A DNA stretch of 64,000 nucleotides, taken from assembly GCF_014652935.1 (NCBI RefSeq), contig NZ_BMZT01000004.1:234378-298377 (forward strand), given 5' to 3'. This document shows, piece after piece, positions 30,226-43,273 of the stretch; the stretch's first letter is position 1, and every line of letters starts with the position of its first letter. Position numbers and translations under genes: made by a program. The notes under the pieces were generated by a model. The model made no database searches and was not told the origin of the DNA. It worked only from the letters and a program-made list of their open reading frames with translations. Source of the DNA: Luteimonas padinae (lineage in GTDB: Bacteria; Pseudomonadota; Gammaproteobacteria; Xanthomonadales; Xanthomonadaceae).

Positions 30226-30380
30226 TTTGCCACGGATTGCGCGGATTCACGCGGATCAGACCGAGGCGGGACCTGCTGAACACCCCTTTTGAAACGTCGC
30301 CGTGCCTTGGCCGTGGCCCATGCCATTGCCACGAAGTGATCCGCGCAGATCCGCGCAATCCGCGTCATCCGCGGTGAAAA
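30226..30380. repeat. Inverted repeat of the GCGCGGATT...CGCGGATCA type
   Basis: The left arm at 30226-30259 (CCACGGATTGCGCGGATTCA then CGCGGATCAG) and the right arm at 30335-30380 are imperfect inverted copies; the right arm is longer and repeats the CCGCG unit. About 75 bases lie between them. It sits between the convergent hemF and DUF421 genes and could act as a transcript end. It differs from the REP family. Confidence 0.6.
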
Positions 30381-30432
30381 CGCTCCTGTTCCAGGAACGC
30401 GAATCCGTGGCGGGAACTCCCACCCCAGTCCG

Positions 30433-30906
30433 CTACTTCCGCGGTATCACGGTGATGGTGCCGTCGACTTCCAGGGTGATCAGGGCGGCGTCGGAGACTT
30501 TGCCCAGGCCGTTGTCGCGCAGGGCTTCCTCGACGTCCAGGCGGCTGATGTTCTGGCGGCGCATGACCGCGTCGAACAGCTCGCCGTCGCGGCCCAGGAG
30601 GACCGGGCTGCCTTCCGCGATGCGATCCAGGGTCCGGCTGCGCGCGGTGGCGAAGCCCACCAGCCAGTTCCAGGCGATGAGCGTGCCCGCGAGGATCAGG
30701 CCGCCGACCAGCGACACGTCCTCGCCAATCAGCGAGTTCTGCACCGCCGTGCCCAGCAGCACCACGACGAGCAGGTCGAAGGGCGTGAACTGGCCGACGG
30801 TGCGCTTGCCCGACAGGCGGACCATCGCCAGCACGACGAAATAGACCACCGTGGCGCGGAGCACGAACTCCCACCACGGCATCGCAAGCTCGAACAGTCC
30901 CGACAT
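30433..30906 (-). CDS. DUF421 (YetF/YcaP-like) membrane protein
   Basis: The ATG at 30906 (MSGLFELAMPWWEFVLRATV) gives 157 residues. Three membrane helices are followed by a cytoplasmic domain. The conserved family core is visible as RLSGKRTVGQFTPFDLLVVV, TLIAWNWLVGF and the C-terminal domain with GELFDAVMRRQNISRLDVEE and TLEVDGTITVIPR. The role is unknown; relatives respond to stress in other bacteria. Confidence 0.88.
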   Translation of the reverse strand: MSGLFELAMPWWEFVLRATVVYFVVLAMVRLSGKRTVGQFTPFDLLVVVLLGTAVQNSLIGEDVSLVGGLILAGTLIAWNWLVGFATARSRTLDRIAEGSPVLLGRDGELFDAVMRRQNISRLDVEEALRDNGLGKVSDAALITLEVDGTITVIPRK

Positions 30907-31079
30907 GGCCTCGGCCTCCCAGCGACAGGCCACCATGAAGCCAAGCGTCCCGTGAAGGCATTGCGTTGTCCACGCGGGGCCGTCATTTCCTGCAGCGCGT
31001 CGTCCGTACCGGGAACTATTCGCCCTTGGTCAACGCGGCCACCCGCGAACGGACGGCGATGATGCGGGCAACGGGAAGC

Positions 31080-32069
31080 TCACGCCGCCACGGCTCCGTC
31101 GCGCAGCGCGACCGCCGCGCCGAGCAGGCCCGGGTTCGGATGCGTGACCACCTGCACCGACACCGGCTCCAGGTAGGCGGCGAAGCGGCCCTTGGCCAGG
31201 AAGCGCTCGCGGAAGCCGCTGGCACGCAGGAACGGCAGGAAGCGCGGCACGATGCCGCCGGCGACCACCACCGTGCGCGCGCCGTGCACCAGGGCGACGT
31301 CGCCGGCGACGCTGCCGAGGATCGCGCAGAAGCGCGCCAGCGCCCGGCGCGCGACCACGTCATGGCCATCGAGCGCGGCCGCGACCACGTCGGCCGGATC
31401 TCGCAGGCCGGCATCCTGCACGCCGTCGCGCGCCCGCAGCACCGCGTCGATCGCCGACAGCCCGCTGCCCGACAGCAGCCGCTCCCAGGACACCCGCCCG
31501 TGGCGCGCAACCGCCCAGTCGGCCAGTGCGCGCTCCTCGTCGCCCAACGGCGCGAAGCCGACGTGCCCGCCCTCGGTCTCCACCACGTCCCAGCCGCGCG
31601 CGGCGCTGCCCACCAGCAGGCCGACGCCGAAGCCCGTGCCCGGCCCGATCACGCTCACCGGGCCGCGCGTGATGTCGTGGTCGCGACCGTACAGCGCCAC
31701 GCGTTCGTCCGCGGCCAGAGCCGGCACCGCCTGCGCGATGGCGCCGAAGTCGTTGATCAGGCGCAGCTCGTCGAGGCCGAGCGAGGCACGCAGCTCGTGG
31801 CGGTTGAACGACCAGGCGCGGTTGGTGAGCCGGATCTCGTCGCCGCCCACCGGGCAGGCCAGCGCGATCGCCGCGCGCCGCGGCCGCGCCCCGACGGCCG
31901 CCAGGTAGTGCTCGGCCGCGTGCTGCAGGCTGGCGAACCCGGCGTTGCGCAACGACTGCGACTCGAGCAGCGCGGGCACGGCAGCCGTCGGGTCGCACAG
32001 CGCGAAGCGCGCGTTGGTGCCGCCGATGTCGGCGATCAGGGCCAGTCCGTCGGTCGTATCCATGGGCAT
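31080..32069 (-). CDS. glk: Glucokinase
   Basis: Glk phosphorylates glucose with ATP. The 329-residue sequence has the phosphate-1 loop LIADIGGTNARFALCDP, the sugar-binding stretch NRAWSFNRHELRASLGLDEL and SVIGPGTGFGVGLLVG, which match bacterial hexokinase-like Glk rather than ROK repressors. Two starts are possible, 32069 and 32063; the second has AGGA at a better distance. It lies downstream of the sRNA terminator on the same strand as polA. Confidence 0.93.
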   Translation of the reverse strand: MPMDTTDGLALIADIGGTNARFALCDPTAAVPALLESQSLRNAGFASLQHAAEHYLAAVGARPRRAAIALACPVGGDEIRLTNRAWSFNRHELRASLGLDELRLINDFGAIAQAVPALAADERVALYGRDHDITRGPVSVIGPGTGFGVGLLVGSAARGWDVVETEGGHVGFAPLGDEERALADWAVARHGRVSWERLLSGSGLSAIDAVLRARDGVQDAGLRDPADVVAAALDGHDVVARRALARFCAILGSVAGDVALVHGARTVVVAGGIVPRFLPFLRASGFRERFLAKGRFAAYLEPVSVQVVTHPNPGLLGAAVALRDGAVAA

Positions 32070-32177
32070 GATCCTGCCGCATCCAGGGCGTCGGGCGCGA
32101 ACAGCTCGCGGCCCGTGCCGGTGCGACTGGGCGCCGGCGCAGCCATGTGGCGGATGCGTACGAATGCATCGGACAGT

Positions 32178-32212
32178 AAAAAGCCCCGCAGGCAGGGGGG
32201 GCCGGCGGGGCT
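32178..32212 (-). terminator. Intrinsic terminator of the sRNA (and of polA read-through)
   Basis: On the minus strand an 8-bp stem AGCCCCGC/GCGGGGCT encloses a C-rich loop and ends in TTTTT at 32182-32178. It closes the sRNA candidate and is the first clear terminator after polA. Confidence 0.85.
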
Positions 32213-32302
32213 GGAGAACGGGGCTCGGGGAGAAGCCGTCGTTCCGGGGTCGATCATCTCCAGGGGAGGGGAGTGATCTGCGACAGACCTTGCATCTGTC
32301 GC
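32178..32302 (-). ncRNA. sX13: Candidate sX13-type small RNA 3' of polA
   Basis: Read on the minus strand, four consecutive hairpins fill about 125 bases. First is a perfect stem GCGACAGA/TCTGTCGC (32302-32280). Second is GATCA/TGATC with CTCC/GGAG, exposing CCTCCCCT. Third is GAACG/CGTTC with GGCT/AGCC, exposing TCTCCCCG. Last is the terminator AGCCCCGC/GCGGGGCT, with a CCCCCCC-containing loop and TTTTT. C-rich loops, length (sX13 is about 115 nt) and the place 3' of polA fit the Xanthomonas virulence sRNA sX13, recalling Spot 42 after polA in E. coli. A -10-like CATATAGG lies at 32312-32305. No other gene is credible in 32070-32453. Confidence 0.75.
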
Positions 32303-32453
32303 GACCTATATGACCACCGTGAACATGGATGGTTCGTGAAGATCCCCGTTAACTTTTTGTTGGATTCAGCGGGCATTTAGCCCTTTCCATCTTGGCCCAT
32401 GCCAGCGCCGTTTTCGATCGTGGATGGCGCCCATTCAGGCCCCGGCCATCGCC

Positions 32454-35222
32454 TCAGTGCGCCTGCTCCCAGTTGTCTCCGACCCCGCTGTCGACGACCA
32501 GCGGGACCTTCAGCTCGGCCGCCCCGGTCATCCTGGCAACCACCTCGGCCAGCAGCGTGTCGACGAAGCCGGCCTCGCATTCGAACACCAGCTCGTCGTG
32601 CACCTGCAGGATCATCAGCGCGCGCCCCGCCTGTCCCGCCAGCCAGGCGTCCACGGACACCATCGCGCGCTTGATGATGTCGGCGGCGGTGCCCTGCATC
32701 GGTGCGTTGATCGCCGCGCGCTCGGCGCCCGCACGCTGGGCCTGGGTGCCGCGGCTGATGTACTCCAGATACAGGCGGCGGCCGAAGACGGTCTCGACGT
32801 AGCCCTGCTCGCGCGCCTGGGCGCGGGTACGCTCCATGAAGTCGCGCACGCCGGGATAGCGCGAAAAGTACAGCGCGATGTAGTCCTGTGCCTCGGCGCG
32901 CGAGATGCCGAGGTTGCGCGCCAGGCCGAAGGCGCCCATGCCGTACATCAGGCCGAAGTTGATCGCCTTGGCGGCGCGGCGCTCGTCGCCGGTAACCTCG
33001 TCGAGTTTGCGACCGAACACTTCCGCCGCGGTGGCGCGATGGATGTCGGCGCCGGCCTCGAAGGCCGCGACCAGGCCGGCGTCCCCGGAGAGGTGGGCCA
33101 TGATCCGCAGCTCGATCTGCGAGTAGTCGCAGGCCACGATCTTCCGCCCCGGCGGCGCCACGAAGGCGGTGCGGATGCGGCGGCCATCCTCGGTGCGGAT
33201 CGGGATGTTCTGCAGGTTGGGATCGCTCGACGCCAGCCGCCCGGTGGCGGCGCCGGCCTGCTGGTAGCTCGTGTGCAGGCGGCCGGTTTCCGGATTCACC
33301 ATTTCCGGGAGCTTGTCGGTGTAGGTGCCGCGCAGCTTGGCCAGGCTGCGGTAGTCCAGGATCACCCGCGGCAGCTCGTGCAGGTCGGCGATGGCCTCGA
33401 GCGCCTCCTCGTTGGCCGAGGGCTGGCCCTTGGGCGTCTTCACCAGGGTCGGCAGCTTCAGCTCGTCGTAGAGCAGCGCGCAGACCTGCTTCGGCGAATC
33501 GAGGTTGAAGGTCCGGCCCGCGAGCTCCGTCGCCCGCTGCTGCAGTTCCAGCATGCGCCGGCCCAGCGCCGCGCCCTGGCGGCGGAGTTCGTCGCCGTCG
33601 AGCAGTACGCCGTTCGCCTCCACGCGCGCGAGCACCTCCACCAGCGGCATCTCGATGTCGCGGTACACCGGCCGCAGGCCGGGCTCGGCCTCCAGGCGCG
33701 ACGCGAGCACGCGGTGCAGGCGCAGGGTGACGTCGGCGTCCTCGGCGGCGTAGCGGGTCGCGTCGTCGATGGCGACCTGCGAGAACGGGATCTGTTTTGC
33801 GCCCTTGCCCGCGACATCGGTGTAGGCCACCGTCTGGTAGCCCAGCTCCCGCTTCGCCAGCGAATCCATGTCGTGGCGCGCGCGGCCGGAGTCGAGCACG
33901 AAGCTTTCCAGCAGGGTGTCGTCGGAATAGCCGGCGACGGCCACGCCGTGGCGGCGCAGCACGTGCAGGTCGTACTTGCCGTTCTGGCCGACCTTGCGCA
34001 CCGCCGGGTCCTCCAGCAGCGGGCGCAGCAGGTCCAGCGCCACGGCACGGTCGAGCTGGGCGGGCGCGCCAGGATAGTCGTGCGCCAGCGGCAGGTAGGC
34101 GGCGCGGCCGGGCTCGCAGCTGAAGCTGATGCCGACCAGGTTGGCGCGCAGGGGATCGAGCGAATCGGTCTCGGTGTCGACCGCGAACAGGCCGGCCTCG
34201 CGCAGCCGTGTGATCCACGCTTCCAGCGCCGCGGCGTCGAGGATGGTGTCGTAACGTCCCTCGATCGCCAGCGCGGGATCCGGCGCGGTGCCATCCGCGT
34301 CCGCCGCCGGCGCGACGAAGCCGCTGCCCGCGCGCGCGATCGTCGCCTTCGCCGGCACATTCCCGTTCGCAGCGCTGCCGCCATCTAGCTCCTTCAGCGC
34401 CTGCACGAAGCCGTAGCGCGCGTACAGCGCACGCAGCGTGTCCACGTCGGGTTCGCGCAGCGCGAGATCGGTGACACCGACCTCGAGTTCGACGTCGGTG
34501 CGGATGGTCGCCAGCTCGCGGCTCAGCGGCAGGCGGTCGAGCGCCGCACGCAGGTTGTCGCCGACCTTGCCCTTGATCTCGCCGGCCGAGGCCATCACAC
34601 CGCCGAGGCTGTCGTAGGCGGCCAGCCACTTGGCGGCGGTCTTCGGCCCGCACTTCTCCACGCCGGGGATGTTGTCGACGCTATCGCCCATCAGCGCCAG
34701 CAGGTCGACCACCTGGTCCGGGCGGACGCCGAATTTCGCGATCACCGCCTCGTCGGAATCGGTGCGCGTGCCGCTCATCGTGTTCACCAGCGCCACGCCC
34801 GGCCGCACCAGCTGCGCGAAGTCCTTGTCGCCGGTGGAGATGGTGACGTCGATGCCCTCGGCCGCCGCGGCCAGCGCAAGCGTGCCGATGACGTCGTCGG
34901 CCTCGACCCCGGGCACGCGCAGGATCGGCATGCCCAGCGCCTCGACCACCTCGCACATCGGCTGCACCTGCGCGCGCAGGTCGTCGGGCATCGGCGGGCG
35001 GTTGGCCTTGTACTCGGGATACAGCTCGTCGCGGAAGGTCTTCCCCGGCGCGTCGACCACGAAGGCGACGTACTCGGGCCGCTCCTTCAGGGTCGCGCGC
35101 AGCATGTTGACCACGCCGAACAGCGCGCCGGTGGGCTCGCCCCCGGCATTGGTCAGCGGCGGCAGCGCGTGGAAGGCGCGGTAGAGATAGGAGGAACCGT
35201 CGATCAGGACCAGGCGTGTCAT
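32454..35222 (-). CDS. polA: DNA polymerase I
   Basis: PolA fills gaps and removes primers. The 922-residue length is normal and all three activities are present. The 5'-3' exonuclease starts at LVLIDGSSYLYRAFHALPPL with helix-hairpin-helix MGDSVDNIPGVEKCGPKTAA. The 3'-5' exonuclease carries Asp/Glu in LFAVDTETDSLDPLRANLVG. The polymerase has motif A VACDYSQIELRIMAHLS, motif B RRAAKAINFGLMYGMGAFGL and motif C LQVHDELVFECE. It is divergent from the DUF2782 gene across 76 bases; the sRNA candidate follows it. Confidence 0.98.
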   Translation of the reverse strand: MTRLVLIDGSSYLYRAFHALPPLTNAGGEPTGALFGVVNMLRATLKERPEYVAFVVDAPGKTFRDELYPEYKANRPPMPDDLRAQVQPMCEVVEALGMPILRVPGVEADDVIGTLALAAAAEGIDVTISTGDKDFAQLVRPGVALVNTMSGTRTDSDEAVIAKFGVRPDQVVDLLALMGDSVDNIPGVEKCGPKTAAKWLAAYDSLGGVMASAGEIKGKVGDNLRAALDRLPLSRELATIRTDVELEVGVTDLALREPDVDTLRALYARYGFVQALKELDGGSAANGNVPAKATIARAGSGFVAPAADADGTAPDPALAIEGRYDTILDAAALEAWITRLREAGLFAVDTETDSLDPLRANLVGISFSCEPGRAAYLPLAHDYPGAPAQLDRAVALDLLRPLLEDPAVRKVGQNGKYDLHVLRRHGVAVAGYSDDTLLESFVLDSGRARHDMDSLAKRELGYQTVAYTDVAGKGAKQIPFSQVAIDDATRYAAEDADVTLRLHRVLASRLEAEPGLRPVYRDIEMPLVEVLARVEANGVLLDGDELRRQGAALGRRMLELQQRATELAGRTFNLDSPKQVCALLYDELKLPTLVKTPKGQPSANEEALEAIADLHELPRVILDYRSLAKLRGTYTDKLPEMVNPETGRLHTSYQQAGAATGRLASSDPNLQNIPIRTEDGRRIRTAFVAPPGRKIVACDYSQIELRIMAHLSGDAGLVAAFEAGADIHRATAAEVFGRKLDEVTGDERRAAKAINFGLMYGMGAFGLARNLGISRAEAQDYIALYFSRYPGVRDFMERTRAQAREQGYVETVFGRRLYLEYISRGTQAQRAGAERAAINAPMQGTAADIIKRAMVSVDAWLAGQAGRALMILQVHDELVFECEAGFVDTLLAEVVARMTGAAELKVPLVVDSGVGDNWEQAH

Positions 35223-35298
35223 GCCCCGGATTCTACGTCCTCACCGCCTGCGGCCGGGCCGCTGGCGCATAATCCACGCACCCTCCAGGGAGACCGCC

Positions 35299-35592
35299 AT
35301 GAACCGCTTCGTGCCCGCGCTTGCCGCCGCCCTCCTGCTGGGCGCCTGCGCCACCTCCGCCGATCCGCTCGTCCAGGCCGGGATCCCGGAGGGCGCGGAG
35401 GAAACCGTCCGCACCGAGGCCAACGGCGACGTCGTCACCGAGTACCGCGTCGACGGCCGCGTCCGCGCACTCAAGGTGGAACCCTCGCGCGGCCCGACCT
35501 ACTACCTCTACGACCGCGACGGCGACGGCATCGTCGACAACGAGCGCGACGGCGTGTCCCCGGTCTATTTCAAGCTCTTCGAGTGGAACTGA
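35299..35592 (+). CDS. DUF2782 lipoprotein
   Basis: The ATG at 35299 gives 97 residues with a lipoprotein signal (MNRFVPALAAALLLGACATS; lipobox LGAC). The mature part contains YRVDGRVRALKVEPSRGPTY and YLYDRDGDGIVDNERDGVSP, which match DUF2782, a small family found next to polA in Xanthomonadaceae. The DRDGDG segment looks like a calcium-binding loop. The function is unknown. The next gene overlaps its last ten bases. Confidence 0.85.
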   Translation: MNRFVPALAAALLLGACATSADPLVQAGIPEGAEETVRTEANGDVVTEYRVDGRVRALKVEPSRGPTYYLYDRDGDGIVDNERDGVSPVYFKLFEWN

Positions 35593-36317
35593 TCACGCCA
35601 CCCGGCCACGACCGCGGCGGCGACAGCGAGTACGTCGGGCTGCGTCGCCACCTGCAGCCGGTCGTCACCACCTGGCTGACCGGCCTGCTGGCGGTGCTGC
35701 CACTGGTGCTCACCCTAGTGCTGCTGGGCTGGGCGGTGGGCATCGTCAACCGCTTCCTCGGCCCGAGCAGCCTGTTCGGGCGCTCGTTCACTGTGTTCGG
35801 CGAATGGTTCGAGGCGAACCCGATCGTCGCCTGGCTGCTGGGCACCCTGCTCACGCTCGGGCTGATCTACCTGCTGGGCCTGCTGGTGCGCTCGCGCCTG
35901 ACCGCGCCGTTCAAGACCCTGGTCGGGAACACGATGCGCCGCATCCCGCTGGTGGGCAGCGTCTATGCGCTGGCCGAGCGCTTCGTGTCGGTGATCGGCG
36001 ACCGCCAGCACGCCGACATCGCCGCGATGAGCCCGGTGTGGTGCTTCTTCGGCGGCGACGGCGTGGCCGTGCTGGGGCTCCTGCCCAACCCCGAGCCGAT
36101 CGAGATCGACGGCCGCTTGCACCTGACCGTGCTGGTGCCGACCGCGCCGATCCCGGTCGGCGGCGGCCTGCTGTACGTACCGATCGACTGGGTGAAGCCG
36201 GCCGAGATCGGCATCGACACCCTGACCAGCGTCTATCTGTCGATGGGCATCACCCCGCCGCGCCCCGGAGCGGCCGCGTCGGCGCGGGGTAAAATCGAAG
36301 TTCCCGTCGGGGAGTAG
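35583..36317 (+). CDS. DUF502 inner-membrane protein
   Basis: The GTG at 35583 overlaps the end of the DUF2782 gene and gives 244 residues. Two membrane helices (WLTGLLAVLPLVLTLVLLGW, IVAWLLGTLLTLGLIYLLGL) are followed by a cytoplasmic or periplasmic domain with RIPLVGSVYALAERFVSVIG and VLVPTAPIPVGGGLLYVPID, the DUF502 signature. The role is not established. The overlap points to co-translation with the lipoprotein. Confidence 0.88.
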   Translation: MELITPPGHDRGGDSEYVGLRRHLQPVVTTWLTGLLAVLPLVLTLVLLGWAVGIVNRFLGPSSLFGRSFTVFGEWFEANPIVAWLLGTLLTLGLIYLLGLLVRSRLTAPFKTLVGNTMRRIPLVGSVYALAERFVSVIGDRQHADIAAMSPVWCFFGGDGVAVLGLLPNPEPIEIDGRLHLTVLVPTAPIPVGGGLLYVPIDWVKPAEIGIDTLTSVYLSMGITPPRPGAAASARGKIEVPVGE

Positions 36318-36490
36318 CCTGCTTCCGCAAGAGGCGCCCGCGGCGACACGGCGCCTGGGCGCTGGCGGCCACCGGCTTCACGACCAGCATCGACGCGATG
36401 GCGGACGTCCGGAAACCGGCGCGGGTTCACACCGCTGCGCCGGCGCGCCCGCCAACATCATGTGTTGCACCACCACCAGCCAGACCCCCG

Positions 36491-36736
36491 ATGTACGGAC
36501 GCGAACGCCGCCGAGACACGCCATCCGACCCCGCCGCCCTGCGCGCCGGCCTGACGCCGGGCCAGCTCAAGGCGCTGGAGACGCTGGAACAGTTCAAGTG
36601 GACGCTGAAGTTCGTGCGCCGGCCGATGTTCCTGGACCCGGTCCCGGTGGTGTTCGACCGCACCGGGGAACGCTGGGCGGTGCTCGAGCCCGACGGCTCG
36701 CTCAACGAGTCGCCGGGCTTCAAGCTGCGCGACTGA
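36491..36736 (+). CDS. Small conserved protein of unknown function
   Basis: The ATG at 36491 gives 81 residues (MYGRERRRDTPSDPAALRAG); a longer frame upstream is Pro/Arg-rich and less likely. The rest, LTPGQLKALETLEQFKWTLK then FVRRPMFLDPVPVVFDRTGE, has balanced composition and normal third-position GC, and ends four bases before the uvrD stop codon on the other strand. I do not recognise the family; FVRRPMF-type proteins of about 80 residues occur in Xanthomonadaceae. Confidence 0.65.
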   Translation: MYGRERRRDTPSDPAALRAGLTPGQLKALETLEQFKWTLKFVRRPMFLDPVPVVFDRTGERWAVLEPDGSLNESPGFKLRD

Positions 36737-36740
36737 AGCC

Positions 36741-38921
<2,181 letters not shown>

Positions 38922-38991
38922 TGGCGCATTTTACGCGAGGCAGGGCCGCCCCACCCGGCGGCCCCGCAGCCATGGGGCCCGGCCTGCTGCG

Positions 38992-39630
38992 TCAGTGCGC
39001 GTGTTCGCGCCGGCTCGCCGAGCCCGTCATCAGCTTGTCGGTCCAGGCGATGCCCATCGCCGACAGGATGAAGGCGAAGTGGATGATGGTCTGCCACAGC
39101 ACGCCCATCTCGGTGGCGTTGGTGCAGGCCTTGCCCTTGAGTCCCGCCGCCGTGGCGGCCACCGCGGCGGCGATGCCGTCGGCGGAGCTGCAGTGCGGCA
39201 GGCCGCTGCCCAGCGTCCCGGCCTCGATGAAGGTCTTGAGCAGGTGGATCGAGGAGATGCCGATGATCGCCATCGCCAGCTTCACTTTGAGCACGCTGGC
39301 GTTGACGTGGCTCAACCATTCCGGCTGGTCGGGATGGCCGGCGAGGCCGAGGCGGGAGACGAAGGTCTCGTAGCCGCCCACGATCACCATCACCAGCAGG
39401 TTGGAGATCATCACCACGTCGATCAGGCCGAGCACGATCAGCATGATGTCCTGCTCGCCCAGCGACGGGGTCTCGTGGATCAGGTGCCAGAGCTCCTTGC
39501 CGAACAGGACCACGTACACGCACTGCGCGGCGATCAGGCCCAGGTAGAGCGGAAGCTGCAGCCAGCGCGAGCTGAAGATGAGGGCGGGCAGCGGGCCCAG
39601 CCGCGGGGCGGGCGGATGCGGATTCGACAC
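38992..39630 (-). CDS. YqhA/UPF0114 (TIGR00645) membrane protein
   Basis: The GTG at 39630, preceded by AAGGA, gives 212 residues ([20 protein letters not shown]). Three or four membrane helices carry the conserved stretches [40 protein letters not shown] and [20 protein letters not shown] of this family. A loop with Gly/Ala and two Cys ([20 protein letters not shown]) sits before the last helix. The function is unknown. The GST gene is divergent from it. Confidence 0.87.
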   Translation of the reverse strand: MSNPHPPAPRLGPLPALIFSSRWLQLPLYLGLIAAQCVYVVLFGKELWHLIHETPSLGEQDIMLIVLGLIDVVMISNLLVMVIVGGYETFVSRLGLAGHPDQPEWLSHVNASVLKVKLAMAIIGISSIHLLKTFIEAGTLGSGLPHCSSADGIAAAVAATAAGLKGKACTNATEMGVLWQTIIHFAFILSAMGIAWTDKLMTGSASRREHAH

Positions 39631-39803
39631 GGGGATCCTTGCGGGCGGAAAAACCGGTGAAGCGTAAAGGCCGTGGCCGGCGGCCGCCAAGCGGTTTTTC
39701 GCGGCCACCGCCATGGCTGCGACCACAGCGTTGCGGGCGCGCGCGCCCACCGCCGACCGCCCGCGCCTAGACTCGGAGCCCCCACACCCGAGGAGCCACT
39801 GCG

Positions 39804-40505
39804 ATGATCGATCTCCACTACTGGCCCACCCCGAACGGCCACAAGGTCACCCTGTTCTTCGAGGAAGCGGGGCTGGAATACCGGATCCATCCAGTCGACA
39901 TCGGCAAGGGCGCACAGTTCGAACCGGCGTTCCTGGCGATCTCGCCCAACAACAAGATGCCGGCCATCGTCGACCACGCGCCGGCCGACGGCGGCGCGCC
40001 GCAGAGCGTGTTCGAGTCGGGTGCCATCCTGCTGTACCTCGCGGAAAAGACCGGCCGTTTCCTGCCGGCCGAGCCGCGCGGGCGCATCGAGGCGCTGGAA
40101 TGGCTGTTCTGGCAGATGGCCGGCCTGGGGCCGATGACCGGGCAATACGGGCACTTCAACGTCTACGCGCCGGAGAAGATCCCGTACGCCACCGAGCGCT
40201 ACACGAAGGAGGTGCAGCGCCTGCTCGGGGTGCTCGACAAGCGCCTGGCCGGCCGCGCGTTCATCACCGGCGATGACTACACGATCGCCGACATGGCGGC
40301 TTATCCCTGGATCAACGTCTACGACCGCGCGCCGCTGGACATGGCGCCCTTCCCCGAAGTGCAGCGCTGGCAGGCCGCGATCGCCGCGCGCCCGGCCACG
40401 CAGCGCGCCTATGCGCTCTCGAAGCAGGTGAACCCGGACGCCGGGAAGCCGATGAGCGACGACGAGAAGGCGGTGCTGTTCGGCCAGGGCGCGCGGCCAG
40501 CCTGA
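39804..40505 (+). CDS. Nu-class glutathione S-transferase (YfcG/YghU type)
   Basis: The 233-residue protein has an N-terminal thioredoxin-like domain with [20 protein letters not shown] and the glutathione-binding [12 protein letters not shown] and [17 protein letters not shown] segments. Its C-terminal helical domain has [20 protein letters not shown], a mark of the YfcG/YghU (Nu) class, and [13 protein letters not shown]. Nu-class enzymes reduce disulfides or hydroperoxides with glutathione. A REP doublet follows. Confidence 0.92.
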   Translation: MIDLHYWPTPNGHKVTLFFEEAGLEYRIHPVDIGKGAQFEPAFLAISPNNKMPAIVDHAPADGGAPQSVFESGAILLYLAEKTGRFLPAEPRGRIEALEWLFWQMAGLGPMTGQYGHFNVYAPEKIPYATERYTKEVQRLLGVLDKRLAGRAFITGDDYTIADMAAYPWINVYDRAPLDMAPFPEVQRWQAAIAARPATQRAYALSKQVNPDAGKPMSDDEKAVLFGQGARPA

Positions 40506-40564
40506 ACCGGTAAACCGCGGTGGCCGCCCTGAACCATGCCCCAGTCGCTGCGGGATGCCTCCCT

Positions 40565-43095
<2,531 letters not shown>

Positions 43096-43273
43096 AGGGT
43101 GTTGCGCACAGGGTGTTGCGGACGGGGTTGCGGGCAGGGGACTGACAGGGGCGTCCGGCGGGGATGTCGACGTGCCCGGCGGCCATCATCCGGGGCTGCG
43201 GGCGCCGTGGCTATACTCGCCCCCTTTCCACCGCCGGACCCGCGCCTTGCCGTCATCGCAGTCGTTGCCGCCC

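Noticed and set aside
32036..32257. 73-codon minus-strand frame starting MIDPGTTASPRAPF
   Set aside because: It runs through the sRNA hairpins and the terminator into the glk start region; the structured RNA explains the sequence better.
32424..34388. Long plus-strand frame opposite polA
   Set aside because: Antisense of the polymerase and exonuclease domains; no known fold.
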